A stretch of DNA of 64,000 nucleotides. Source: Romboutsia maritimum. GTDB taxonomy: Bacteria; Bacillota; Clostridia; Peptostreptococcales; Peptostreptococcaceae. The stretch covers positions 1 through 64,000 of the forward strand of contig NZ_NOJZ02000005.1 in NCBI RefSeq assembly GCF_002251085.2, given 5' to 3'. The notes beneath the pieces are model-generated. The model had not been told where the DNA came from and did not search any database. It was given only the letters and a program-made list of their open reading frames with translations. The translations under genes were made by a program, and so were the position numbers. Every line of letters starts with the position of its first letter. The first letter of the stretch is position 1. Of this stretch, positions 42,627-52,254 are shown one piece after another.

Positions 42627-44294
42627 ATGGGAAAGTTAACTTTAAAAGTAGAGGGAAGAAATAGGGAATACAACATAAAGGAAGACTTAAAAGGAATAAA
42701 ATTAGAAGATATAGTAAATGATAATTTGAATGAATATAAAGGATTTGTAACTCTTGCAGTTATTGATAACAAACTAAGAGAACTAAGTCATGTAGTAAAA
42801 GAAGATTGTGAAATAAAATTTATAGACACAACTAATGAAGATGGTTCTAGAGTATATTTCAGAGTAATATCTTTAGTATTTATAATGGCATGTAAGGAAT
42901 TATTTGAAAATAAAAGAGTAACAATAGAGCATTCTTTATCAAATGGACTTTATTGTGAAGTTCATTTAGGAAGGGAATTAAAAGCAATTGATATAGATAA
43001 TATAAAAGATAAGATGAGTGAAATAATAGCTAGTGATTATAAAATAGAAAAAATATTAACTACAAAACAAGAAGCTATATCTATATTTAATAAATATAAT
43101 ATGTATGAAAAAGCAGAGTTATTAAAGTATAAAGAGTATGGTGATGTTAAAATTTATAAATGCAATAATTACGTAGATCATTTTTATGGATATATGTTGC
43201 CATCAACAGGTTATATAAAAACTTTTGATTTAAAACTATATAATAAAGGAGTGGTAGTTTTAGGTCCTAGTGAAGTAGACAAATATAAACCAATGGAATT
43301 TATACCACAGCCTAAGTTATCTAATATATATAAAGAAGCTGAAGAATGGTCAAAGCTTATGGGTGTTGATAAAGTCATATCTCTCAATAAAATTATAGAA
43401 GAAGGAAATTATGGAGATGTTATTAGAACAGTTGAAGCACTTCATGAGAAGAATCTATCTAAAATAGCAGACATAGTAAAAGAACAAAATAAGAGAGTTA
43501 TTTTAATAGCGGCACCATCTTCATCAGGAAAAACAAGTTTTGCTCATAGACTATCTATACATCTTAGAGTAAATAACTTAAATCCAGTATCAATATCTTT
43601 AGATGATTATTTTGTTGATAGAGACAAAACTCCGTTAGATGAATTTGGTAATTATGATTTTGAATCAATATATGCAATTGACTTAGATAGATTTAATTCA
43701 GACTTAAAAAGATTATTGAATGGAGAAGAAATAAGTGTTCCAAAATTTAACTTTAAGTTAGGGAAAAGAGAAGAAACTGGAAAAAAATTAAAAATAGATT
43801 CTAATCAGCCAATAATACTGGAAGGAATACATGGACTAAATCCAACTCTTACATCATCAATACCAAATGAAGATAAATTTAAAATATATATAAGTGCATT
43901 AACTCAAATAAATTTAGATGACCATAATAGAATACCAACAACAGATTTAAGATTAATAAGAAGAATGGTTAGAGATTATAATTTTAGAGGTTATAATGCT
44001 CAAAAAACAATAATGCAATGGGAATCAGTAAGAAGAGGAGAAAAGAAAAATATATTCCCATATCAAGAAGAAGCAGATTTGATTTTTAATTCAGCATGTG
44101 TATATGAATTAGCTGCACTAAAGACTTATGCAAAACCATTATTAGAAGAAATATCAAAAGATAATACTGCATATATAGAGGCTAATAGGCTTTTGAAATT
44201 TTTACAATACTTTGTTGAATTAAAAGATGTTTCTGATATACCGTCAACATCTATATTAAGAGAGTTTATAGGTGGTAGTAAAATAGTAGATTAG
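42627..44294 (+). CDS. Nucleoside kinase (uridine kinase-like) with ThrRS-type N-terminal domains
   Basis: A 555-residue protein. The first ~65 residues form a TGS-like domain, and about residues 70-200 resemble the second additional domain of threonyl-tRNA synthetase. The C-terminal ~270 residues are a phosphoribulokinase/uridine-kinase domain with P-loop IAAPSSSGKTSFAHRL, SLDDYFVDRDKTP and LEGIHGLNP. This domain order is common in clostridial proteins annotated as nucleoside kinases, which phosphorylate nucleosides in salvage; substrate is inferred. A ggggaagga site precedes ATG. Confidence 0.85.
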   Translation: MGKLTLKVEGRNREYNIKEDLKGIKLEDIVNDNLNEYKGFVTLAVIDNKLRELSHVVKEDCEIKFIDTTNEDGSRVYFRVISLVFIMACKELFENKRVTIEHSLSNGLYCEVHLGRELKAIDIDNIKDKMSEIIASDYKIEKILTTKQEAISIFNKYNMYEKAELLKYKEYGDVKIYKCNNYVDHFYGYMLPSTGYIKTFDLKLYNKGVVVLGPSEVDKYKPMEFIPQPKLSNIYKEAEEWSKLMGVDKVISLNKIIEEGNYGDVIRTVEALHEKNLSKIADIVKEQNKRVILIAAPSSSGKTSFAHRLSIHLRVNNLNPVSISLDDYFVDRDKTPLDEFGNYDFESIYAIDLDRFNSDLKRLLNGEEISVPKFNFKLGKREETGKKLKIDSNQPIILEGIHGLNPTLTSSIPNEDKFKIYISALTQINLDDHNRIPTTDLRLIRRMVRDYNFRGYNAQKTIMQWESVRRGEKKNIFPYQEEADLIFNSACVYELAALKTYAKPLLEEISKDNTAYIEANRLLKFLQYFVELKDVSDIPSTSILREFIGGSKIVD

Positions 44295-44301
44295 TTTAAG
44301 T

Positions 44302-44336
44302 AAAGTTCCAATGTTGACATAATATTGGAACTTTTT
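44302..44336 (+). terminator. Terminator after the nucleoside kinase gene
   Basis: Perfect 11-base arms aaagttccaat / attggaacttt with the right arm extending into tt. Confidence 0.85.
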
Positions 44337-44388
44337 GTATTATAGTATTAACTAAAAATTCGAATTTAAACTAAAAAAGGAGGTAATT

Positions 44389-45306
44389 ATGCAAGATATT
44401 TTAAATGATATATTACAAACAAATAAAAAATATGCAAATTATGGACAAGTAGCTACGTATATACCAGAGTTAAAAAAAGCGAGAAGAGATGATTTAGGTA
44501 TATGCATAATAGATAAAGAAAATAAAATATATGCAGTTGGTGATTATGAGAAAAAATTTACTATACAAAGCATATCAAAATCTATAGTGCTTGCGATGGC
44601 CCTTATGGATAATGAATGGGAATATGTTTTTTCTAAAGTGGGGATGGAGCCTAGTGGAGATCCGTTTAACTCTATAATGAAGTTAGAAACTAATGATACG
44701 AAAAAGCCATGTAATCCTATGATAAATGCTGGAGCGATAGTTACTACATCGTTAATTAAAGGAGATAGTCCGCAGGAAAAAGAGGAAAGAATGTTAGAAT
44801 TCTTTAGGAGAATAACTAAAAATAATAATATCGGTATTAATTATGATGTGTATAAATCAGAAAAAATATCTGGAGACAGAAATAGAGCTATGGCATACTT
44901 ATTAAAGAATGACGGATTTATTAATGGAAATATTGAAGAAGTGCTAGATTTATACTTTAAACAGTGTTCGATTGAAGTAGATGCATTAGATTTAGCAAGG
45001 ATAGGATTACATCTTGCAACATATGGTATAGATGTAGAAAATGGAGAAAGAATAATTAGTGAGAATGTTTGCAGGATGGTAAAAACATTTATGGTTACTT
45101 GTGGAATGTATGATGCATCAGGCGAATTTGCTATAAAAGTTGGAATACCTGCGAAATCTGGAGTGGGTGGAGGTATAATGGCTTCTGTGCCAAATAAAAT
45201 GGGTATAGGAGTTTATGGTCCGGCGTTGGATAAAAAAGGGAATAGTATAGCAGGAACAAAAATGTTAGAAGATTTAGGAAAAAAGGTTCAAATAAATATT
45301 TTTTAA
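44389..45306 (+). CDS. glsA: Glutaminase A
   Basis: A 305-residue serine-dependent glutaminase converting glutamine to glutamate and ammonia. It has the beta-lactamase-like catalytic pair Ser61-x-x-Lys64 (QSISKS), NPMINAGAIVTTSL, and the C-terminal KSGVGGGIMASVPNKMGIGV oxyanion region. Full family length and cytosolic. An aaggaggt site precedes ATG. Monocistronic; the next gene has its own near-perfect promoter. Confidence 0.95.
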   Translation: MQDILNDILQTNKKYANYGQVATYIPELKKARRDDLGICIIDKENKIYAVGDYEKKFTIQSISKSIVLAMALMDNEWEYVFSKVGMEPSGDPFNSIMKLETNDTKKPCNPMINAGAIVTTSLIKGDSPQEKEERMLEFFRRITKNNNIGINYDVYKSEKISGDRNRAMAYLLKNDGFINGNIEEVLDLYFKQCSIEVDALDLARIGLHLATYGIDVENGERIISENVCRMVKTFMVTCGMYDASGEFAIKVGIPAKSGVGGGIMASVPNKMGIGVYGPALDKKGNSIAGTKMLEDLGKKVQINIF

Positions 45307-45319
45307 ATTATGGAATTTT

Positions 45320-45348
45320 TTGACAACTAAAGATAGTTAATATATAAT
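45320..45348 (+). promoter_or_regulatory. Consensus promoter of the ArsR-type regulator gene
   Basis: TTGACA (45320-45325) and TATAAT (45343-45348) with a 17-base spacer: a perfect housekeeping promoter, 40 bases before ATG. Confidence 0.85.
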
Positions 45349-45388
45349 TAAAATATAATAAAATAATTTATTTTTAGGGGTTGGGGAG

Positions 45389-45955
45389 ATGAAAGAAGTA
45401 CTTGTATTGCGAGATTTAGAATGTATAAAAGCAATTGCGCATCCTCGTAGAATAGACATTTTAAAGACATTTGACAAATTACCATTGTCAGCAAAACAAT
45501 TATCTCAGATACTAGATGAACCTCATGCAAAAATTAACTATCATATAAAGACTCTATATAAGGTAGGAATTTTAGACTTAGTAGAAGAAAAAATCAAATC
45601 AGGTATAGTAGAAAAATATTATTATCCAACAGCAAAAAATATAGTAATTGGTAAAAAAATACTAAATTTTTGCTTAGACAGTAAGGATGAAAATCAAGAA
45701 ATGTGCATATCTAAATTTGAAAATATGAGTGAGTTATTTTACAAAGCTGCAGAGGAAGAAACTATAAATAAAGAGAATATTATTGAATATCACGATGTTT
45801 CTCTTACACATGATGAATTAAAAGAATTAAGTGAAATGATTGACTTAAAAATAGACGAAATTTTACATAAAATAGATCGTAGTAATACAGATATAAAATA
45901 TGATATATCTATGATAGCAATACCAATAATTGAAAAAGAAGAATATAATTTATAA
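45389..45955 (+). CDS. ArsR-family winged-helix transcriptional regulator
   Basis: A 188-residue regulator. The first ~90 residues form an ArsR/HTH_20 winged helix (CIKAIAHPRRIDILKTF, then LSAKQLSQILDEPHAKINYH as recognition region). The remaining ~95 residues are acidic and helical and probably act in dimerisation or sensing. There is no cysteine metal box (ELCVCD type), so metal sensing is unlikely. An unusually strong promoter and own terminator make it a single-gene unit; targets unknown. Confidence 0.82.
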   Translation: MKEVLVLRDLECIKAIAHPRRIDILKTFDKLPLSAKQLSQILDEPHAKINYHIKTLYKVGILDLVEEKIKSGIVEKYYYPTAKNIVIGKKILNFCLDSKDENQEMCISKFENMSELFYKAAEEETINKENIIEYHDVSLTHDELKELSEMIDLKIDEILHKIDRSNTDIKYDISMIAIPIIEKEEYNL

Positions 45956-45956
45956 T

Positions 45957-45988
45957 AAGTGTCAACTTTAGTTGATACTTATTTTTTT
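45957..45988 (+). terminator. Terminator after the ArsR-type gene
   Basis: aagtgtcaac pairs with gttgatactt (one G-U) around loop ttta, followed by attttttt. Confidence 0.85.
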
Positions 45989-46035
45989 GGGTATAATTAA
46001 TTTATATAATAAAAAAGACATTAGGAGGAAAAAAT

Positions 46036-46872
46036 ATGTTTATAATAGGACCACATATTTCAATAGCAAAAGGATTTGCAAAAGCTGCTCAAACAGCTAT
46101 TGATATAGATGCAAATACATTTCAATTTTTTACGAGAAATCCAAGAGGTGGTAATGCGAAAGCTTTTGATGAAAAAGATATAAATAAATTTCAGCAAATA
46201 AGAAAAGAAAATAATATAGGTCCGCTTTTAGCTCATGCACCTTATACTATGAACTTAGGAGGATCAAAGGATGATGTATATGAATTTGCCAAGAGAATAA
46301 TAAAAGAAGATATTAATAGAATGGATTTCTTGGGAATAGAGTATATGTGTTTTCATCCAGGAAGCCATGTGGGTGGAGGTATTGATTTTGGAATAGAAAG
46401 AATAGCAACAGGACTTAATGAAGGAATTAAAGGAAATGAAAATATAACTATACTTTTAGAAACTATGTCAGGGAAAGGGACTGAAATAGGTTTTGACTTT
46501 AATCAATTAAAAAGAATAATAGATAGTGTAGAGCATAGTGATAGGTTAGGGGTATGTTTAGATACTTGTCATATATTTTCAGCAGGCTATGATATAGTAA
46601 ATAATCTAGAAGGTGTATTAGAGGAATTTGATAATATAATAGGTTTAGATAAATTAAAAACAGTGCATTTGAATGACAGTATGATGCCATTTGCTAATAA
46701 AAAAGATAGACATGCTCCTTTAGGAGAAGGTGAAATAGGATTAAATGCAATAATTAATTTTATGACTCATCCTGTAATAGAAAAATTACCATTTTTCTTA
46801 GAAACTCCTTTTGATGAAGAAGGACATAAAAGAGAAATAAAAATGATTAGAAAAATACTGACTAATAAATAA
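46036..46872 (+). CDS. nfo: Endonuclease IV (AP endonuclease)
   Basis: A 278-residue tri-zinc AP endonuclease of base-excision repair. The family motifs are complete: [10 protein letters not shown] at the start, [74 protein letters not shown] and [10 protein letters not shown]. Length is normal. A taggagga site precedes ATG. It is a single-gene unit ending before a hairpin shared with the convergent RusA-like gene. Confidence 0.95.
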   Translation: MFIIGPHISIAKGFAKAAQTAIDIDANTFQFFTRNPRGGNAKAFDEKDINKFQQIRKENNIGPLLAHAPYTMNLGGSKDDVYEFAKRIIKEDINRMDFLGIEYMCFHPGSHVGGGIDFGIERIATGLNEGIKGNENITILLETMSGKGTEIGFDFNQLKRIIDSVEHSDRLGVCLDTCHIFSAGYDIVNNLEGVLEEFDNIIGLDKLKTVHLNDSMMPFANKKDRHAPLGEGEIGLNAIINFMTHPVIEKLPFFLETPFDEEGHKREIKMIRKILTNK

Positions 46873-46914
46873 ATTTTATATATAATTAAATAAAAATATA
46901 GACATTATAATAAA

Positions 46915-46960
46915 TCATCCATAGTAAGCTATATATTGGCTTTTATGGATGATATGTAAT
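46915..46960. terminator. Probable bidirectional terminator between nfo and the RusA-like gene
   Basis: tcatccata pairs with tatggatga, and the inner aagc pairs with gctt. T-rich flanks on both sides are only moderate. Confidence 0.5.
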
Positions 46961-46980
46961 ATTTTATATTTAGTATTAAA

Positions 46981-47400
46981 TCAATCGTTTATATCAGGTT
47001 TAATAGATATATCATAAGATACGTTATATTTAGAAGAAGGATAAAGCTCTATTTCTACACGAGGATTTTCTTTATCTATAAAGTCGAATAACAAAACCGG
47101 CTTAAGTTGTTTGTCGTTTTTAATAATTCCGCTTTTTTCTATACCATCGCAAATACTTTTTGGATAGTTGTGTAAATCCCCCATTTTTTTATTAGGAAAA
47201 TATAACCTTAATACGGTTATTAAATCTTCTTCGATTGTTTCACCAAAGTATTGTTGATTTATGAAACCTGCAATCATATTTTCGTAAGCCAAATACTTGG
47301 AGTGCTTACCTTTTGATGGCATCCATGCTTGACCATGAATATTATGAAGCTTAAAGTTAGATTTACTTATAGGTCTACCTGGTATTGTTAGTTTAATCAA
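46981..47400 (-). CDS. RusA-family crossover junction endodeoxyribonuclease-like protein
   Basis: A 139-residue protein with RusA features: opening IPGRPISKSNFKL, a central GDLHNYPKSICDGIEKSGII with the metal-binding aspartates, and NDKQ following, then a C-terminal strand PRVEIELYP. RusA enzymes resolve Holliday junctions and are usually phage-borne; no phage genes surround this one. The start is TTG at 47400, with an acggtgat site 4 bases upstream. Divergent from queG by 64 bases. Some residues deviate, so activity is not assured. Confidence 0.7.
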   Translation of the reverse strand: MIKLTIPGRPISKSNFKLHNIHGQAWMPSKGKHSKYLAYENMIAGFINQQYFGETIEEDLITVLRLYFPNKKMGDLHNYPKSICDGIEKSGIIKNDKQLKPVLLFDFIDKENPRVEIELYPSSKYNVSYDISIKPDIND

Positions 47401-47464
47401 AGTATCACCGTCCTTATACCCTTGTTATTATAAAGCTAATATATAATTAATGAAAGGATATTTT

Positions 47465-48373
47465 ATGAATAATGAAAAATTGATAGAATTTTGTAAATCT
47501 ATTGGATTAAAATGCGTAGGCATTGCTGGAATAGGTCCATATGATAACTTAAAAAAAATAATAAAAAATAAGTTAGTAAATGGGCACTTTACTGGAATGG
47601 AAGAGGAAGTAATTGAAAATAGAATAGAACCAAAACTTATAATGGAAGATGCTAAGTCCATAATAGTATGTGCATTTCCATATTACACAGGAGAAATAAA
47701 TGATTCTAATATATCTAAATATTGTTATGGTAAGGATTATCATATAGTTGTAAAAGAAATTCTTCAACAAATTTGTGATTATATATCAAATGAACTAGAT
47801 GGATTTAAATACAAAATATTTGCAGATAATGGTCCTTTAGTAGATAGACATCTTGCATATTTAGCTGGAATTGGGTATTTTGGCATAAATAATAATATAA
47901 TTACAGATGAATATGGTTCTTATATTTTTATAGGATATATAATAAATAATTTTGAGTTTAATGTAAATGAACCATCGCCTAAAACGTGTATAAAATGCAA
48001 TAAGTGTGTAAAATATTGTCCGGGAAATGCGATTTTAGGGAATTACGAACTAAATCCTAAGAGATGTTTATCTTATATAACACAAAAAAAAGGAGATTTG
48101 TCAGAAGAGGAGACAAGAATATTAAAAGAAAATAAAAAAGTATTTGGATGTGATATATGCCAAGAGGTATGTCCTCATAATCGTAAAATTCCAATAACCG
48201 ATATTAAAGAGTTTAAAGAAAATTTAATTACTAATTTAGATTATAAAGAAATAGAAAGTATTTCAAATAAAGAATTTAAAAGAAGATATAATGATAGAGC
48301 TTTTAGTTGGAGAGGCAAAAATATAATAAAAAGAAATATAGAGATAATTTTAGAGGAGTCTGACCATATATAG
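47465..48373 (+). CDS. queG: Epoxyqueuosine reductase QueG
   Basis: A 302-residue cobalamin-dependent Fe-S enzyme that makes the last reduction in queuosine tRNA modification. Two [4Fe-4S] motifs are present: CIKCNKCVKYCPGNAI near residue 178 and CDICQEVCPHN near residue 227. The substrate-domain text NGPLVDRHLAYLAGIGYFG and RCLSYITQKKG match QueG. ATG 47465 follows an aaagga site 7 bases upstream; a start five codons earlier would place that site inside the gene. Its cobalamin need links loosely to the cobalt importer at 3893-6431. Confidence 0.9.
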   Translation: MNNEKLIEFCKSIGLKCVGIAGIGPYDNLKKIIKNKLVNGHFTGMEEEVIENRIEPKLIMEDAKSIIVCAFPYYTGEINDSNISKYCYGKDYHIVVKEILQQICDYISNELDGFKYKIFADNGPLVDRHLAYLAGIGYFGINNNIITDEYGSYIFIGYIINNFEFNVNEPSPKTCIKCNKCVKYCPGNAILGNYELNPKRCLSYITQKKGDLSEEETRILKENKKVFGCDICQEVCPHNRKIPITDIKEFKENLITNLDYKEIESISNKEFKRRYNDRAFSWRGKNIIKRNIEIILEESDHI

Positions 48374-48519
48374 GGAGGACTTCTTTTTTTTATGCAGTAA
48401 AATAAGTCAACCATTTGTCATATACTTTAATATGGAAAAAAGAAATATATTAGTTATTAAATTTAACATTTAAAAATAAAAGACATAGTATGTTATAAAA
48501 GCAAAGAGAGGAGGAGTCT

Positions 48520-50766
48520 ATGCTAAAGTACAATAATACATCAGAAGTAGAACCTTTAGAAAGTATATTAGGGCAAGAACGAGCTATCTCAGCTATGGAA
48601 ATAGGACTTAAAATAAATAATCCTGCGTATAACATATATGTAGCAGGATGTCCCGGAACAGGAAAAACAACATATACATTAAAAGCATTAAATAAATATG
48701 TGAAAGGTAAGAGTAACCATAAGGATTGGTGTTATGTTTACAACTTTGAACATCCTAGAGAGCCAATTGTAATTGGGTTAGAAAAAGGCATAGGAAAAAC
48801 TTTTAAAAAAGATATAGAAAAACTTATAGAATCTCTTTTAGATGAGTTAAAAGATGCTTTTGAAAGTGAAGATTATGAATTAGGGAAGAACCAATTACTT
48901 GAAGATTTTGATATAGAAAAAGAAGCATTGCTTAAAAAAATAAAAAAATATGGAGAGGAAAAAGGATTTAAATTAAAAAATAGTAAAGTTGGAATGGTAT
49001 TTATACCAATAAAAGAAGATGAGGAAGAGGAAGAAGATGAAAATTCAGAGGAAGAGTTTTATAAGGTAAAAAGAGAATTAGAAAATATGGCAATACAGGT
49101 AGTATATAAAATAAGAGATTTAGAGGATGAAGCTAGAGAAGCAGTTTTAGAGTTAGAGGAAGAAGTAGGCAGATTTGTTATAGATCCACATATACAAGCT
49201 TTATGTGAAAAGTATAAAGAATATGATAAAGTTAATGATTATTTACAAAAAATGAGAGATGATATATTAGAGTATATATATTTATTTTATTTAGATGAAG
49301 AGGAGTTAAAAGATAAATATGATAAGGAGCATTTTATTAAATACAAAGTAAATTTATTTGTAGATAATGGAAGTGAAAAAGAAGAAGCTTTTGCACCTGT
49401 AATTGTAGAAATGAATCCAAGTCCGTTAAATTTATTTGGAAAGGTAGAATATGATTATTATAATGGAAACTTGAAAACAGATTTCACTAAAATTTTACCA
49501 GGGGCAGTTCATAGAGCTAATGGAGGATACTTAGTTTTATATGCAGATCAACTTCTAAGATATCCTTTATCATGGGATATGTTAAAAAGAACTATACAGT
49601 CTAAACAAATTACCGTTGATACTCAGACTGCAATTAAACCAGAGAGTATGCCTATAGATATGAAAGTAATATTGATAGGTAGTAATTATATATATAATGT
49701 ACTTTATAGTTATGACAATGATTTTAATAAATATTTTAAAGTATTTGTAGATTTTGATGACGAGATGGAAAAAAATAACATTAATGAAGATGGAATAGCG
49801 AGATTTATAGCTCTTCAATGCAATAAAAACGAACTAAAACATTTTACTTATGATGCTGTAAATGAGGTAATTAAATTTAGTACTAGAATTACAGGCGATA
49901 AATATAAATTATCTACACAATTTAATAGGATAATGGAGATTGTATATGAGGGAAATGCATATGCAGATATTAGAGAAAGTGAGTATGTAGAAGAAGAAGA
50001 TGTCAAAAAAGCAATAAAAGAAAGAAGAAAAAGATTAAATAAAATAGAAAGCAAAATGGATGAATCTGTGGAAAATGGATTTACATTAATTGAAATAGAA
50101 GGTCAAAAAATTGGTGTAATAAATGGATTATCAGTTCTTAGTACAGGGGAATATTCATTTGGAAAACCATCTAGAATAACTGTAACTACTAGTCCAGGAA
50201 ATAAGGGAATTGTTAATATTGAACGAGAAGTTAATATGAGTGGTCCAATACACAATAAAGGGGTTTTGATTCTTGGTGGATATTTATCAGAGAATTTTGC
50301 TCAAGAATTCCCACTATCAATAAATGCTTATATATGTTTTGAGCAAAATTATGGTGGAGTAGATGGAGATAGCGCATCAGGTGCAGAATTATATGCATTA
50401 ATATCTTCTTTAAGTGGAATTCCAATTAAACAAAATATTGCAGTAACAGGGTCCATTAACCAAAAAGGAGAAGTTCAAGTAGTTGGTGGAATAACTGAAA
50501 AAATAGAAGGATTTTATTTTACATGTAAGAAAAAAGGATTAAATAAAAATCAAGGAGTTATAATTCCAAAAAATAACAGTAGAAATTTAGTTTTACAAGA
50601 TGAAGTTATGAATGCTATAAAAGATGGAGAATTTCATATATATACAGTAGAGAGAGTAGAAGAAGCTGTTGAGATATTAACAGATTTCAAATTTGAAGAA
50701 ATAAAAAAATTAGTAAAAGAAAAATTATATAAGTTTAGTGAAATTCAAAATATAGTAAAAGGATAA
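48520..50766 (+). CDS. Lon-like ATP-dependent serine protease
   Basis: A 748-residue LonB-like AAA+ protease. The ATPase opens with GQERAISAMEIGLKI and Walker A GCPGTGKTT near residue 48. A long acidic, coiled insert (about residues 110-260) follows, then the AAA_32/LonB domain with PGAVHRANGGYLVLYADQLL. The C-terminal Lon peptidase has the catalytic Ser in GDSASGAELYAL and Lys in GGITEKIEGFYF. No membrane segments, so cytosolic. A gaggagg site precedes ATG. Substrates unknown. Confidence 0.88.
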   Translation: MLKYNNTSEVEPLESILGQERAISAMEIGLKINNPAYNIYVAGCPGTGKTTYTLKALNKYVKGKSNHKDWCYVYNFEHPREPIVIGLEKGIGKTFKKDIEKLIESLLDELKDAFESEDYELGKNQLLEDFDIEKEALLKKIKKYGEEKGFKLKNSKVGMVFIPIKEDEEEEEDENSEEEFYKVKRELENMAIQVVYKIRDLEDEAREAVLELEEEVGRFVIDPHIQALCEKYKEYDKVNDYLQKMRDDILEYIYLFYLDEEELKDKYDKEHFIKYKVNLFVDNGSEKEEAFAPVIVEMNPSPLNLFGKVEYDYYNGNLKTDFTKILPGAVHRANGGYLVLYADQLLRYPLSWDMLKRTIQSKQITVDTQTAIKPESMPIDMKVILIGSNYIYNVLYSYDNDFNKYFKVFVDFDDEMEKNNINEDGIARFIALQCNKNELKHFTYDAVNEVIKFSTRITGDKYKLSTQFNRIMEIVYEGNAYADIRESEYVEEEDVKKAIKERRKRLNKIESKMDESVENGFTLIEIEGQKIGVINGLSVLSTGEYSFGKPSRITVTTSPGNKGIVNIEREVNMSGPIHNKGVLILGGYLSENFAQEFPLSINAYICFEQNYGGVDGDSASGAELYALISSLSGIPIKQNIAVTGSINQKGEVQVVGGITEKIEGFYFTCKKKGLNKNQGVIIPKNNSRNLVLQDEVMNAIKDGEFHIYTVERVEEAVEILTDFKFEEIKKLVKEKLYKFSEIQNIVKG

Positions 50767-50796
50767 GTTTGAATAAGTTAATAAATGGGAATATAC

Positions 50797-50833
50797 AAAA
50801 AAGCAAGAACTAAATAAAGTTTTTGCTTTTTTT
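50797..50833 (+). terminator. Terminator after the Lon-like gene
   Basis: aaaaaagcaagaact pairs with agtttttgctttttt (one G-U). Confidence 0.82.
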
Positions 50834-50929
50834 AGTAGAAAAAATCTAAAATTAATATAAAGTTAGTTTGTTATATATTGTTGGATTTGATAGATAATAT
50901 ATTTATATATAAATGTAAGGGAGACTATT

Positions 50930-51559
50930 ATGAAAAATGTTAATAAAATATTAGATTTATTAGAAGAAACTTATCCAGATGCCAAATGTGAATTAAATTA
51001 TACAACTGCATTTGAGTTATTAATAGCAACAATACTCTCCGCTCAATGTACAGATGTTAGAGTTAACAAAGTTACAGCAGAATTATTTAAAAAATATAAT
51101 ACTGCTGAAGATTTCTCAAAATTAAGTATAGATGAAATTAGTAGTTACATAAAAAGCTGTGGTTTATACAAGAGTAAAGCTCAAAAGATTAAAGTAACAT
51201 CAGAGATGTTGTGTGAACTTTATGATGGAGAAGTTCCTAATACTTTAGAACAGCTTATAAAGCTACCTGGAGTAGGTAGAAAAACAGCTGGGGTTGTATT
51301 AAGTAATGCATTTAATGTTCCTGCTATTGCAGTAGATACTCATGTATTTAGAGTATCTAATAGAATAGGAATAGTAAATACATCTACACCAGAAAAAACT
51401 GAATTTGCACTTATGGAAGTTATACCTAAAAATAGGTGGTCACATTCACATCATGTTTTGATTTTTCATGGAAGAAGAATGTGTAAAGCTAGAAATCCAG
51501 AATGCTCAAATTGCCCTATAAAAAATTATTGTAATTATTATACAAATAAAACTGTTTAG
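50930..51559 (+). CDS. nth: Endonuclease III
   Basis: A 209-residue bifunctional DNA glycosylase/AP lyase for oxidised pyrimidines. The helix-hairpin-helix LPGVGRKTAGVVL holds catalytic Lys118, VDTHVFRVSNRIG holds Asp136, and the C-terminal [4Fe-4S] ligands are in CKARNPECSNCPIKNYC. Full length. A gggaga site precedes ATG. Confidence 0.95.
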   Translation: MKNVNKILDLLEETYPDAKCELNYTTAFELLIATILSAQCTDVRVNKVTAELFKKYNTAEDFSKLSIDEISSYIKSCGLYKSKAQKIKVTSEMLCELYDGEVPNTLEQLIKLPGVGRKTAGVVLSNAFNVPAIAVDTHVFRVSNRIGIVNTSTPEKTEFALMEVIPKNRWSHSHHVLIFHGRRMCKARNPECSNCPIKNYCNYYTNKTV

Positions 51560-51739
51560 TAAAAGAAAGTTTTTAGAAAACTAGTTTTCTGTTATAATTA
51601 TATGAGACAATGATTAATATTGAGAAATTATTATATATTATTAAGGTGCATATTTAAGAAACACATTATATAGTAAAGTTATAATTTAAGAAGAATGTAC
51701 TTGCAACATAATATAAAAATAAAACTAAGGAGGATGGAT

Positions 51740-52210
51740 ATGGGGTTAAATGTAGTTTTAGTAGAGCCAGAAATACCTCAAAATACAGGTAATATAATAA
51801 GAACATGTGCGGCAACAGGATCAACATTACACTTAGTAAGACCGTTAGGATTTTCATTAGAGGATAAGCATTTGAAAAGATGTGGACTTGACTATTGGGA
51901 TATAGCGAATATACAATATTATGATAGTTTTGATGAAGTAAAGCAAAAATATCCAGATGGAAAGTTTTTTTATTCTACGACTAAAGTAAATCAATCGCAT
52001 TCAGACATGAAATTTGAGGAAAATTCTTTTGTAGTATTCGGAAAAGAAACAAAAGGATTGCCAGAGACATTAATAAAAGATAATTTGGATACTTGTATGA
52101 GGATACCTATGATAAATAATGAAAAGGCTAGATCATTAAATTTATCTAATTCAGTTGCCATAGTGGTATTTGAAGCCTTAAGGCAAATAGGTTATCCTAA
52201 TATGAGATAA
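51740..52210 (+). CDS. trmL: tRNA (cytidine(34)-2'-O)-methyltransferase TrmL
   Basis: A 156-residue SPOUT methyltransferase that 2'-O-methylates the tRNA wobble base. Typical text: LVEPEIPQNTGNIIRTCAAT at the start, HLVRPLGFSLEDKHLKRCGL, VVFGKETKGLPE and the knot region IPMINNEKARSLNLSNSVAI. ATG 51740 is preferred because aaggagg lies 6 bases upstream; ATG 51734 directly abuts that site. Length is typical. Upstream, a 16-base palindrome lies before a tataat box at 51593. Confidence 0.92.
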   Translation: MGLNVVLVEPEIPQNTGNIIRTCAATGSTLHLVRPLGFSLEDKHLKRCGLDYWDIANIQYYDSFDEVKQKYPDGKFFYSTTKVNQSHSDMKFEENSFVVFGKETKGLPETLIKDNLDTCMRIPMINNEKARSLNLSNSVAIVVFEALRQIGYPNMR

Positions 52211-52254
52211 ACCCAAATTATTCTAAACATAGTTTAAGAAGGGGGCATATTTTT

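Noticed and set aside
39856-48373. CRISPR array or cas operon near the HEPN gene
   Set aside because: I looked for regularly spaced direct repeats and cas-like genes and saw none.
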